A stretch of DNA of 42,906 nt from Chromatiales bacterium (GTDB taxonomy: Bacteria > Pseudomonadota > Gammaproteobacteria > JAGRGH01), in NCBI GenBank assembly GCA_020445605.1, contig JAGRGH010000033.1, forward strand, positions 1 through 42,906, read 5' to 3'. Position numbers and translations under genes: made by a program. Shown in pieces: positions 5,408-13,388 of this stretch. The stretch's first letter is position 1. Every line of letters begins with the position of its first letter. The notes beneath the pieces were generated by a model. The model was not told where the DNA came from and searched no databases. It worked only from the letters and a program-made list of their open reading frames with translations.

Positions 5408-7936
5408 CTACAAGTCATCGTCGATTTCCGATCTGCGTTGTTCGAGCAGCTTTCGGACGATCGTTTTGTTCGGAATCGGGTTGCCGTAATCGTCCCTTTC
5501 GTTGAATACGTCAGGCTCGCGGGTCCACATTCGATGTTCCCTTTCGTTGTTGATTTGGAACCTGCCGACCAGCTCGAACCCGTATCGCTGAAGGTGCATG
5601 GATAGCGTTTTCGGTGGCGGAACTTCGATCCCGACTGCCGCCATATAGTCGACTGTGAAGGTGATATCGAGCAGTTGCGAGCTGATTTCCGCGATGCGGT
5701 TTTCGGCGATTGCGTCTTCGATCCACTGGATGCACTCGGGCATGGCGTTTCGGATCATCTGCCCCCTGGCCCCCGTAATCGGGGCGGTCCCTTTCGGGTT
5801 GAATTTGGGGGAGAACTCGTGTTCGAGGAACCAGCGACGAATAGCGCCGGGGTATTCCTCGATCTGGCTATACAGGGTCGAAAAGTAGTTTGGGTTCTCC
5901 CGCGTGAACCTGTCGATCGCCTGCCGGCTCTGCCACTGGCTGAACAAGACCAGGTATCGCCGGTCGTGGTCGTCGATCGGGATCGCGTCCTTGTAATTGG
6001 TGAACAGGATGTAGGCCGTAGTGTTGCGCACGTTGCGCACCGCTTGGCCCTTGGGGTGTACCTCGATCACCGAGTTCGTAATGAACGGCTTGATGCGGTT
6101 CAGCGTCTCGTACTTGTTGCGGTCAGCGATCAAGCGCACTTCTTCGACCGCGGCTAGGCACTGCCCTTCGGCCCAATCGGTAAACTCACTTTGGAGAATG
6201 TGGGCGTTGAGCATGGACACGTTCGACGGCCCCATGGTCGCCCGCATCATTTCGGCAAGGAACGTCTTACCATCACCCGGCGTGCCTTGGAGAAGGATCG
6301 CGTAGTTCGGGCGTTCGCCGGGGTTCTGGACGATGTAGGCCAGCCAGTCGATCAACATCAGCCGTTCCGTAGGGTCTGGCAGTAGGTGGGCAAAGTGAGT
6401 TTCTATAATGCGGACGGCGACGGAGTGGGCGGGTAGGTGGTCCTTCGGGATTTTCGGGATTTCGTGTTCAGGGTAGGTGTTCGCGTAGCGTCCCTCGACA
6501 GTGGAGAAGATCCGGTCGCGACCCGGCTCGTAGCGCTGACCGTCAATGTTCTCGATGCGGTATAGATTCAAAGCAAGGCTCGATGCGTTCTGCGACGGCA
6601 TGGCCCGGTTGTTCAGGATGTCGCTCTTCGTCAGGGCGTGCCGGTCGTGCATGGCGTTAAAGCCCTGCTGCGTGGCCGACAGCTTCGTTTCCAGATTGAA
6701 AAAGCGGTCCAATCCGACGTTGTAGACCCACGGGCGACACCACTCGGGGGCCAGCTCGCCGATCTTGGGGACGTAGGAAAGAGCCTTCTTGACATCGACG
6801 AGGGGGACTTTCTTCCCGGTGATCCGCTCCCAAGCGGCTTTCGCCGTATTGGCCAGGCCCGAGCGGGCGAGGATGTTGATTTCAGCCGTGCGTGCCTGCT
6901 TCTTGGCCCGCTCCCACTCGCTCATGTTCTTGGCAACGAGGAAGGCGTGATTCAGCTCCATCGACAGCTTGGTTTCGGCTTCCTCGGCCGCCTCTTGGGC
7001 GAGGCGCAGGATGTAGCGAGCGGTGATTGGGGCACGCTGCTTGCCGTCGATGCGGAACTTCTCCCAGCGCTTGTCCAAGGCTTCGCGCTCATAATTCTCG
7101 GCTGTCTCGCTCCATTCGTTCCAAAGCTCGAAGCCGAGTTCGTCCCCGTTGTACTGGTGATAGAGCGCCATCCCCACCCGTACCCAATAGTCGTACTCTT
7201 GATTACAGGGGATCACCATCAAGTGCCGTCGTAGGTCGGCGTCTTGGATGTCGATCGGCCGACTGTCTTCGACGAAGGGGTTGTCGGGATCGATCGCCGC
7301 GGCCTTGCCGTGCCCGTTGGCTACCAGCTCCCACCCCTCGCTACTGGCCAGTCCTTCGAAGAACTCGATCAGGTCGTCGACCAGGTCCGGGGTCAGCGTG
7401 GGCAGCTCGTGCGCGGGCACGTCCAGTAACGACTCGCCGCCGACCCATCGGTACGGCTTCCCCGTCTCGGGGTGGGTGTGGAACGCCACGTACTGCTGGC
7501 CGTCCCCGAGCACTTCGATGCGGTTCGTCTGGCCCCATTCGTCTTCATACTTGGACGAGGCGCGTTTACGCATGGGCTCGTCACAGCGAAAGGGCAATAG
7601 GCGTTTCGGGGCGCGACCGATTCGAACGGGGGTGAACCCGATGTTCTCGGTGCACCAATTCTCGATCTTTTTGGCCGCATCTTCGTCGAGCACGTCAATG
7701 TCGATCGCCGGGTGATCCCTGGTCAAGATGCCGACCCCCGACCATTTGTGCCCGTTTTCGATCCATTCCCGCAACTGGTCGGATGTTGCTTTGGAGTTCT
7801 GCCACCCTGAGAAGCCCGGTGATTTGCTGCCGATCAAGATCGGGACGATTCTGTATCCGTTGGAAAGCAGTCTCGCTCCGTACTTGACTAGCGGCCCCCC
7901 GTTATTCTCCAGGCGTTGATCGCCTTTTTTCGTCAT
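5408..7936 (-). CDS. Prim-pol / SF3-type helicase, phage replication initiator
   Basis: An 842-residue multidomain replication protein. Residues about 15-190 resemble a bifunctional DNA primase/polymerase (PF09250): acidic pair in AIDIDV (D79, D81) and EVLGDGQQYVAFHTH at 141-155. Residues about 235-300 look like PriCT_2 (PF08707). The C-terminal half is a DUF5906/SF3-like helicase: Walker A GTPGDGKT at 551-558, Walker B-like CLAAVEEV at 593-600, a sensor Asn in ILFTNYKD near 647, and the DHDRRY arginine finger near 657-661. It should prime and unwind at the adjacent iteron region. Its start overlaps the stop of the HTH gene (ATGA), so the two are co-transcribed. Length is typical for the family. 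Confidence 0.92.
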   Translation of the reverse strand: MTKKGDQRLENNGGPLVKYGARLLSNGYRIVPILIGSKSPGFSGWQNSKATSDQLREWIENGHKWSGVGILTRDHPAIDIDVLDEDAAKKIENWCTENIGFTPVRIGRAPKRLLPFRCDEPMRKRASSKYEDEWGQTNRIEVLGDGQQYVAFHTHPETGKPYRWVGGESLLDVPAHELPTLTPDLVDDLIEFFEGLASSEGWELVANGHGKAAAIDPDNPFVEDSRPIDIQDADLRRHLMVIPCNQEYDYWVRVGMALYHQYNGDELGFELWNEWSETAENYEREALDKRWEKFRIDGKQRAPITARYILRLAQEAAEEAETKLSMELNHAFLVAKNMSEWERAKKQARTAEINILARSGLANTAKAAWERITGKKVPLVDVKKALSYVPKIGELAPEWCRPWVYNVGLDRFFNLETKLSATQQGFNAMHDRHALTKSDILNNRAMPSQNASSLALNLYRIENIDGQRYEPGRDRIFSTVEGRYANTYPEHEIPKIPKDHLPAHSVAVRIIETHFAHLLPDPTERLMLIDWLAYIVQNPGERPNYAILLQGTPGDGKTFLAEMMRATMGPSNVSMLNAHILQSEFTDWAEGQCLAAVEEVRLIADRNKYETLNRIKPFITNSVIEVHPKGQAVRNVRNTTAYILFTNYKDAIPIDDHDRRYLVLFSQWQSRQAIDRFTRENPNYFSTLYSQIEEYPGAIRRWFLEHEFSPKFNPKGTAPITGARGQMIRNAMPECIQWIEDAIAENRIAEISSQLLDITFTVDYMAAVGIEVPPPKTLSMHLQRYGFELVGRFQINNEREHRMWTREPDVFNERDDYGNPIPNKTIVRKLLEQRRSEIDDDL

Positions 7937-8229
7937 TTGGATTTGATCGCCAGGGGGTTCAGCAGGTCTTCAATCGTAAAACGCACTTTCCCGTCTGCGC
8001 TCGTGCCGCAGGCGTCGACAATCTTCTGTGCGACTGCCTCGCTCAGTCGCCCTCTTCGCAGATTCCAGAACAGCGTGGAATGATCGAGTCCGCATGTTCT
8101 CGACAGCGCACGAATTGATGGCGCCGGCAGGATCTCGACAGCGGTTCGATTCATTATGTACGTCAGCCGGGCTTTCGCGCGTTTCTCGTCGCCTTCTTTC
8201 GGGTCGTCGACCCACGGGGGGAACTTCAT
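7933..8229 (-). CDS. Small HTH regulator (Cro/YdaS-like), 98 aa
   Basis: I start this at the ATG 8229, beginning MKFPPWVDDPKEGDEKR, because AGGAG stands 9 bases before it; the longer frame to 8289 has no such site. Residues about 38-72 (PSIRALSRTCGLDHSTLFWN and following RRGRLSEAVAQKI) form a helix-turn-helix of the XRE/Cro or YdaS kind. It is the first gene of the minus-strand operon with the primase-helicase and lies next to divergent promoters, so it is a candidate for the lysis-lysogeny or replication-copy switch. It has no peptidase domain, so it is more Cro-like than LexA-like. Confidence 0.7.
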   Translation of the reverse strand: MKFPPWVDDPKEGDEKRAKARLTYIMNRTAVEILPAPSIRALSRTCGLDHSTLFWNLRRGRLSEAVAQKIVDACGTSADGKVRFTIEDLLNPLAIKSK

Positions 8230-8262
8230 TGGTTTGACTCCTGGTAATGGGGCGGGTGCCAG

Positions 8263-8305
8263 ATTACACAAATGTATTGACAGAATCAACCGACAGTGGA
8301 ATCAT
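8263..8305. promoter_or_regulatory. Divergent promoter region between HTH gene and replication operon
   Basis: Plus strand: a perfect -35 TTGACA (8277-8282), 17-bp spacer, -10-like AATCAT (8300-8305), leading to the gene at 8335. Minus strand: TGTAAT (8268-8263) as -10 with TTGATT (8289-8284) as -35 at 15 bp, leading to the HTH gene. The two overlap, so one regulator could switch between them. The plus promoter is clearer than the minus one. Confidence 0.5.
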
Positions 8306-8334
8306 GGCGCCGAAGTTGAATTCGGGGGCGGCAC

Positions 8335-8805
8335 ATGCCAACATTGGGCAACTTACCTGAAGACGTCGAACGCTACATGCGATTTGGCGGTTACAAGATA
8401 GAGACGAGAGACGTTCACCAGACCATGCAATTCACGGCAAACCAGCTCGAATCTTTTGCATCGAAATTCGTCGCCATTGCCGGCGGTTGCGTGGAGCCTG
8501 GGCGAAGAGCCCACTTCATGAACCTGGCGAGCATCCTCCGGTTCGAAGCGGCGGAATTCAGAGCCGGGAAACACCGTGGCGACATCATGCGGTCCACCCT
8601 GGCCGATATCCTTGCTGCGGATCTCGGGGGTGCATGGTACTCCCTCTGTTGTGCGTTCTCGAATTGCCAGAACATCGGCGGTGCGATCACCGAGTTTGCG
8701 TCGCATCAAATCTCTGCCGTTCGGCAAAGTCAGTTGTTCCCCAAGCCCGATTTATCCAGATTCATCGCCTCGTTTGAACGAGACGACGGAGATCCTGCGC
8801 GCTAA
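8335..8805 (+). CDS. Hypothetical protein, first gene of the replication operon (156 aa)
   Basis: A 156-residue soluble, mostly helical protein starting MPTLGNLPEDVERYM after a GGGGGCGG ribosome binding site. It contains no motif I recognise. A central stretch (QLESFASKFVAIAGGCVEPGRRAHF, here cut into QLESFASKF and GRRAHF) suggests paired helices. Being directly under the TTGACA promoter and ahead of all replication genes, it may be an early regulator or replication accessory factor. Function unknown; the call that it is a real gene rests on start, spacing and composition. Confidence 0.65.
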   Translation: MPTLGNLPEDVERYMRFGGYKIETRDVHQTMQFTANQLESFASKFVAIAGGCVEPGRRAHFMNLASILRFEAAEFRAGKHRGDIMRSTLADILAADLGGAWYSLCCAFSNCQNIGGAITEFASHQISAVRQSQLFPKPDLSRFIASFERDDGDPAR

Positions 8806-8853
8806 TCGGCTCGCAGTCGTTGCACCATTCATTTCAACAGCAAGGAATTCGAC

Positions 8854-9198
8854 ATGCTCGAACAGAAAATCGAAGCACTCGCGGAAGCGATCAACAACCT
8901 GGCCGCAGCGTACAAGGCCGGCGGCGGTGCCGCTCCGTCCGGTTCGACCGGCGGCGGTCGCAAGGGTGGTGCTGCCAGCTCGTCGGCGTCCAAGCCGAAG
9001 CACAGCAAGGCCGAAATGCAGGCGGCGGTGAACGAGGTCAAGGAAAAGCTGGGCACCCCGGCCGCGAAGGAACTCATCAAGTCGGTCGGCTTTGAGAAGC
9101 TGGCCGAAGTCACCGAGGACAAGTTCGACGCGCTCTACGAGGCCGCGAAAGCCAAGGTCGCCGACGACGGCGACGGCGAGGGCGAGGGCGGCCTGTAA
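8854..9198 (+). CDS. Hypothetical phage protein with coiled N-terminus and Gly/Ser linker (114 aa)
   Basis: Three parts are visible: a short amphipathic helix (residues 1-22, MLEQKIEALAEAINNLAAAY), a Gly/Ser/Ala-rich linker (about 23-50), and a helical C-terminal domain (about 51-100) with the pattern KxxVNEVKEKLGTPAAKELIKSVG, then an acidic GDGEGEGG tail. I know this architecture from small proteins next to DUF2815/DUF2800 genes in other phages, where the function is also unknown; a replication accessory or ssDNA-protein partner is possible. AAGGAA precedes the ATG. A strong terminator follows. Confidence 0.7.
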   Translation: MLEQKIEALAEAINNLAAAYKAGGGAAPSGSTGGGRKGGAASSSASKPKHSKAEMQAAVNEVKEKLGTPAAKELIKSVGFEKLAEVTEDKFDALYEAAKAKVADDGDGEGEGGL

Positions 9199-9251
9199 CC
9201 GCCAGTACCGAGTCTCCCTCTTGGCCAGTCGCGAAGGTCTGGTCTTGAGTT

Positions 9252-9303
9252 GACGCCGGGGGTGCACCCCCTCCCTCCCTTTGCACCCCCTGGCGTCCTT
9301 TTT
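9252..9303 (+). terminator. Strong rho-independent terminator
   Basis: Left arm 9252-9266 (GACGCCGGGGGTGCA) pairs with right arm 9282-9297 (TGCACCCCCTGGCGTC) with one bulged base; TTTTT follows. It splits the replication operon between the linker protein and the DUF2800 nuclease, so downstream transcription needs read-through, antitermination or its own promoter. Confidence 0.85.
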
Positions 9304-9313
9304 CCGATAAGCG

Positions 9314-10630
9314 ATGAGCGAACACAAAGTCAATTTGACGGCATTGGCGAAAGGTCGGAACGGCCATTCGGCCTACGGGCCGTCCTCGTCGTCGATGTAC
9401 CTCCATTGCGCTGGATCGTTGATCCCGAACCTATTGGCGCCTGACGATGCCGGCGAAGACGCGGCATACGGCACGGTGGGTCACATGGTCACGGAAACCT
9501 GGCTCACGAGTGGTAAGCGACCCGTCCATCTGGTAGGTCAGGTCGAGTGGGTCGAGGCCGGCGATTGGGGCTTCTTGATTGAAATCGATGAAGTCATGCT
9601 GGATTACGCCCAGCAGTGCGTCGACTGGGTCGAGTTCCTGCCCGGCGACCATTTCATCGAGATCCGTGTCGACATTTCCAGACTGACGCCGATCCCGAAT
9701 CAAACGGGGACCGCAGACTTCATTGCGTGTCGGCCCGGCCGGATGGTGGTCGCGGACTGGAAATTCGGCAAGGGGTACATGGTCTTTGCCAGGGAGAATA
9801 CTCAAGCCCTCTTGTACGCACTCGGGGCGTTCTGGCAATACGACGCGAAATATCACTTTGAAGAGATCGAAATTCGGATCGGCCAGCCACGGCTCGATCA
9901 TTTCGATGTTTGGATTATTTCCCGAGCCCAATTGCTTGAGTTCGCGAAATGGGCCAAGCCGCGGATGCATGCCGCATGGGAGATCAACGCCCCTCGTACG
10001 CCAGGCCCGAAGCAATGCCGCTGGTGCAAGGTCAAGACCACTTGCGGGGCGTACGCAAAGTCGCTTTCCGACATGCTGGAAGGGGTCTTCGACGACCTGG
10101 TGGAGCGGGACATCACGCCGAGCGACGTCGAGGAATTCAAGGACCATCTTGATTTGACGGTGATCCCCAAGGTTGCCGATCTCATGACGTTGTCCACGGT
10201 GCACATGGAGCAGATTTACGCATGGCGCCCGACCGTGGACGCGTGGTTCAAGGCGATGCAGCTCGAACTATTCCGTCGCCTGTCGCGCGGCGAAAAAGCT
10301 ACCCTTTGGAAGATTGTCGAAGGTCGCTCGAACCGGGCTTTCCGTTTTCCGAACGATGCCGGCTCAAAACTGGTCGAGTACGGCTGTCCCAAATCAAAGG
10401 TGTTTGTCGAATCCGTCGTGAGCCCTGCCGAAGCGGAAAAATTGCTTCGAAAGAGCGGATACCGGACGCGGCAACTGCCGGAATTGCTCGACGGCTTGGT
10501 CTACAAGCCGAAGGGCAAACCGACATTGGCGCCGGCCGCAGATCCGCGACCGGCGCTGGTGGATCTATCGGACGGGGTGTTTGACGATCTGGTAGAAAAC
10601 TGTGAAACCCGTGAAATCGAGGATATGTAA
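9314..10630 (+). CDS. DUF2800 RecB-like nuclease with Fe-S cluster motif (438 aa)
   Basis: A PD-(D/E)XK nuclease of the DUF2800 family (PF10926). Visible catalytic positions: H57 in GTVGHMVTE, E117, D135 in GTADFIACR, D148-x-K150 in VADWKFGKG, and Q164 in NTQALLYALG. Four Cys (C32, C235, C238 and C244, the last three as CRWCKVKTTC) match the Cas4/AddB-type pattern that holds a 4Fe-4S cluster. It probably acts as an exonuclease in phage recombination or replication. The next gene begins directly after its stop. The Shine-Dalgarno is weak and a terminator sits just upstream. Length is usual for the family. Confidence 0.88.
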   Translation: MSEHKVNLTALAKGRNGHSAYGPSSSSMYLHCAGSLIPNLLAPDDAGEDAAYGTVGHMVTETWLTSGKRPVHLVGQVEWVEAGDWGFLIEIDEVMLDYAQQCVDWVEFLPGDHFIEIRVDISRLTPIPNQTGTADFIACRPGRMVVADWKFGKGYMVFARENTQALLYALGAFWQYDAKYHFEEIEIRIGQPRLDHFDVWIISRAQLLEFAKWAKPRMHAAWEINAPRTPGPKQCRWCKVKTTCGAYAKSLSDMLEGVFDDLVERDITPSDVEEFKDHLDLTVIPKVADLMTLSTVHMEQIYAWRPTVDAWFKAMQLELFRRLSRGEKATLWKIVEGRSNRAFRFPNDAGSKLVEYGCPKSKVFVESVVSPAEAEKLLRKSGYRTRQLPELLDGLVYKPKGKPTLAPAADPRPALVDLSDGVFDDLVENCETREIEDM

Positions 10631-11287
10631 ATGTCGAATCTGACAGTGGTAAAGAAGGTCGAAAATGCGGTGCTGTATACGGACAGCTCGGGTGGCCGTG
10701 TGATCCGCTTGGATAACGTCCGCCTGTCCTATCCGTTCCTCGGAACGCCGAGCGAGGACGAGAGCGACGACGGGGACAAAAAATTGTCCTGGCGCGTGCA
10801 AGGCATGCTGCCCAAGGCGACGCACGTCGCGGCGAAAGACATCTGCAAGGAAGTCATTCAGAAGTTGTGCGCCACCAACGAAGTCAAGATCCCGCAGGCC
10901 CAATGGTTCTTGTCGAACGGCGACGACAAGGAAGCCGAGGAAATGCATGGGCATTTCCTCGTGTCGGCTTCGGACATGAAGGTGCGCCCGCGCTGCCGTG
11001 ACCGTAAGGGGGTCGTGATCGACGACATCGCCAAGATCGACGACCTGTTCTACGGCGGTTGCTGGGGTTCGATCCTCATCCGCCCGTGGTATTTCAACGG
11101 CAAGCGGAAGAACTCGGCGAAGATCTACCCGAAGCGGATCGTTGCCGGCTTGAACTCCGTGATGTTCCTGCGCGACGACAAGCCGTTCGGCCAAGGACGG
11201 ATCGACGATAGCGAGTGCTGGGACGATCTGGCCAGCGGCGACGACGGGTACGACAGCGGCGGTTTCGACGACGACGACGGCCTTTGA
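10631..11287 (+). CDS. DUF2815 protein, probable ssDNA-binding protein (218 aa)
   Basis: A member of DUF2815 (PF10991), which in phages almost always follows DUF2800 and is thought to be a single-stranded-DNA-binding protein. The N-terminal part has RVIRLDNVRLSYPFLG and the core has CWGSILIRPWYFN near residues 140-152, both family hallmarks as I know them. The C-terminal about 25 residues are very acidic (GYDSGGFDDDDGL), like the tails of SSB proteins that recruit partners. The start codon follows GAGGATATGTAA. It should work with the neighbouring nuclease and polymerase. Confidence 0.85.
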   Translation: MSNLTVVKKVENAVLYTDSSGGRVIRLDNVRLSYPFLGTPSEDESDDGDKKLSWRVQGMLPKATHVAAKDICKEVIQKLCATNEVKIPQAQWFLSNGDDKEAEEMHGHFLVSASDMKVRPRCRDRKGVVIDDIAKIDDLFYGGCWGSILIRPWYFNGKRKNSAKIYPKRIVAGLNSVMFLRDDKPFGQGRIDDSECWDDLASGDDGYDSGGFDDDDGL

Positions 11288-11317
11288 TCGGCCTCCAAAT
11301 CAACTTTTGATGGAGTG

Positions 11318-11351
11318 CGCCCCGAGCAGTGGAAAGCTGTAGGGGCGTTTT
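11318..11351 (+). terminator. Terminator or attenuator hairpin just before the polymerase gene
   Basis: CGCCCC (11318-11323) and inner AGC pair with GCT and GGGGCG (11342-11347), followed by TTTTCATTTT. The T run ends at the ATG of the polymerase gene (11358), and the right arm GGGGCG is also the only Shine-Dalgarno-like sequence, so the hairpin could control both transcription and translation. Confidence 0.7.
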
Positions 11352-11357
11352 CATTTT

Positions 11358-13388
11358 ATGCGCTATTCGGAAACCCGACCGATTGCAGTCTGCGATACCG
11401 AGTGCTACCCGAACTACTGGTCGATCGCGTTCAAGTGCCTTGAGACGAACCGGGTGAAGCTCTTCCGGCGCACCCGATCAAACGAACTTGACCGGGTAGG
11501 TGTTGCTCGCATCATTCGAAATTTCCGAATCGTCACGTTCAACGGCAACGGTTACGACTGCCCCATGATTGCCCTCGCCATGAGCGGGGCTACGAATTCG
11601 CAGCTCAAGCAAGCGAACGACGACATCATCATGGGTGGGATGAAGCCTTGGGAGTTCCGGGACAAATACGGTGTCAGGCTTCCCAAGTATTTCGATCATG
11701 TCGACTTGATGGAGGTTTCCCCCGGAAGCCCGCAACACCCGTCACTGAAGCTGTACGCCGGCCGGATGCACTCGCGCCGGATGCAGGATTTGCCGCTAGA
11801 TCCGGATCGCTCACTTTCGGAAGACGAGACTAGAGCCCTGGACGATTACCATATCAACGACCTTGATGTCACTGCCGACCTGTATTTCGAACTGCGTGAA
11901 CAAGTCACTTTGCGGTCGGTGATGAGTGATGAGTACGGCGTCGACGTGCGCAGCAAGTCAGATGCACAAGTCGCTGAAGCCGTTATTAAGGTCGAGATCG
12001 AGCGTATCACGGGCAACACCGTGCGAAGGCCCGCCAATGTGACGGGGGTGTTCCACTATCGCCCACCGAACTGGATCACGTTCGAAACCCCCGAGCTAAA
12101 GGACGTTTACAGCAAGCTCGTCACGGCTCGATTTGCCGTTGGATACGACGGCGTGGTCAAGATGCCCGAGCGGCTAAAGGGCCTGACTGTTTCGATTGGA
12201 AATAGCGTCTACCGGATCGGCATCGGCGGGCTTCATTCGAGCGAAGAGAAAGTAACGCACCGTTCCGACGATCAGTTCGTTTTGATTGATCGTGACGTGA
12301 CCAGCTTCTACCCGAAAATCATTTTGCTTTTGCGCCTTTTCCCTAAACACCTTGGGGAAGTATTTCTTCAGGTCTACGAAAAGCTCTTCGACCGCCGAGT
12401 GGATGCAAAGCGGAATTCCCTTGCGACCATTGCCGAAACGCTGAAGATCGTTTTGAACGGAACATATGGAAAGTTGGGGTCGCCCTACTCGATCCTCTGT
12501 TCTCCAGACCTGATGCTGCAAGTCACTTTGACCGGGCAGCTCGTGATACTGATGTTGATCGAAAGGCTGCACCTGGCTGGCTTCGATGTCGTTTCGGCGA
12601 ACACCGATGGGATTGTGATTCGAGTTTGCCGAGATCGTATCGACGATTTCAACACCTACATTTTCGATTGGGAATGCGATACGGGGTTCATGACTGAGGA
12701 AGTGCGATACAAGTCCGTGCATTCGCGAGACGTCAACAACTACATTGCAATCTACGACGACGGCAAGAAGGTGAAATTGAAAGGTGCTTTCGCGCCCCCT
12801 GGACGGGGGCAGAAGGGGGCATCTGGATTGAAGAAGAACCCGACCGCCGAAGTGGCGATCAGTTCGGCAGTCAACTTCCTTCGCGATGGTGTGCCGATCG
12901 AGACGACGGTTCGTGAGTGCGACGACGTGCGGCAGTTCTTGACCGTGCGCAAGGTGGCCGGCGGTGCGGAGAAGAACGGCGAGTACATCGGAAAGGCGAT
13001 TCGCTACTACTACGCAGAGGACGACGTTACGGCGATCCATTATCGGAGCAACGGCAATACCGTGCCTCGAACGCTCGGGGCTCGTCCCATGATGGAACTG
13101 CAAAGTGACTTGCCGGAAGACTTGGACCTGTCCTGGTACATCCGAGAGGGGTACGCGATCTTGCAGGACGTCGGCGCCTCGTATAGCGACCCCGAGCTAG
13201 TCGGACGAACCGGCCGAATGTTCGCACGCTTACCCGATCAAAAAAATTTCCACATTGTCGAGCTTCCGAGTGGTGTCGCGATCTGCGGCAAATCGCGCGA
13301 ATCGATCCGCGACGCTTGGGTTGAACGGGCCAAAATCCCCGATGGGCACAGGTTGTGCCCTCATTGCCGCCGGGAGGATTCACTTTGA
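11358..13388 (+). CDS. Family B-type DNA polymerase with 3'-5' exonuclease (676 aa)
   Basis: Exonuclease motifs: ExoI CDTEC (D13, E15), ExoII FNGNGYD (N64, D67) and ExoIII YHIND (Y164, D168). Palm motifs: A IDRDVTSFYP (D311, D313 near S316-Y318), B KIVLNGTYGKLG (K363, N367, Y370, G371) and C SANTDG (D417). These are family B signatures, with NTDG replacing the usual DTDS. At 676 residues it is short for the family, and TPR1/TPR2 insertions of protein-primed polymerases are not obvious. It ends with CPHCRRED, a single zinc-knuckle-like pair. It is the phage's own replicative polymerase. Its stop overlaps the TTG start of the methyltransferase. Confidence 0.88.
   Translation: MRYSETRPIAVCDTECYPNYWSIAFKCLETNRVKLFRRTRSNELDRVGVARIIRNFRIVTFNGNGYDCPMIALAMSGATNSQLKQANDDIIMGGMKPWEFRDKYGVRLPKYFDHVDLMEVSPGSPQHPSLKLYAGRMHSRRMQDLPLDPDRSLSEDETRALDDYHINDLDVTADLYFELREQVTLRSVMSDEYGVDVRSKSDAQVAEAVIKVEIERITGNTVRRPANVTGVFHYRPPNWITFETPELKDVYSKLVTARFAVGYDGVVKMPERLKGLTVSIGNSVYRIGIGGLHSSEEKVTHRSDDQFVLIDRDVTSFYPKIILLLRLFPKHLGEVFLQVYEKLFDRRVDAKRNSLATIAETLKIVLNGTYGKLGSPYSILCSPDLMLQVTLTGQLVILMLIERLHLAGFDVVSANTDGIVIRVCRDRIDDFNTYIFDWECDTGFMTEEVRYKSVHSRDVNNYIAIYDDGKKVKLKGAFAPPGRGQKGASGLKKNPTAEVAISSAVNFLRDGVPIETTVRECDDVRQFLTVRKVAGGAEKNGEYIGKAIRYYYAEDDVTAIHYRSNGNTVPRTLGARPMMELQSDLPEDLDLSWYIREGYAILQDVGASYSDPELVGRTGRMFARLPDQKNFHIVELPSGVAICGKSRESIRDAWVERAKIPDGHRLCPHCRREDSL

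Noticed and set aside
4673-5418. Short frames across the putative origin on both strands
   Set aside because: They contain the iterons and homopolymer tracts, lack ribosome sites and give Lys/Phe-rich nonsense products.
6638-7635. Plus-strand frames opposite the prim-pol/helicase gene
   Set aside because: Antisense to a protein with clear Walker and prim-pol motifs; Arg/Ser-rich, Pro-rich shadow products.
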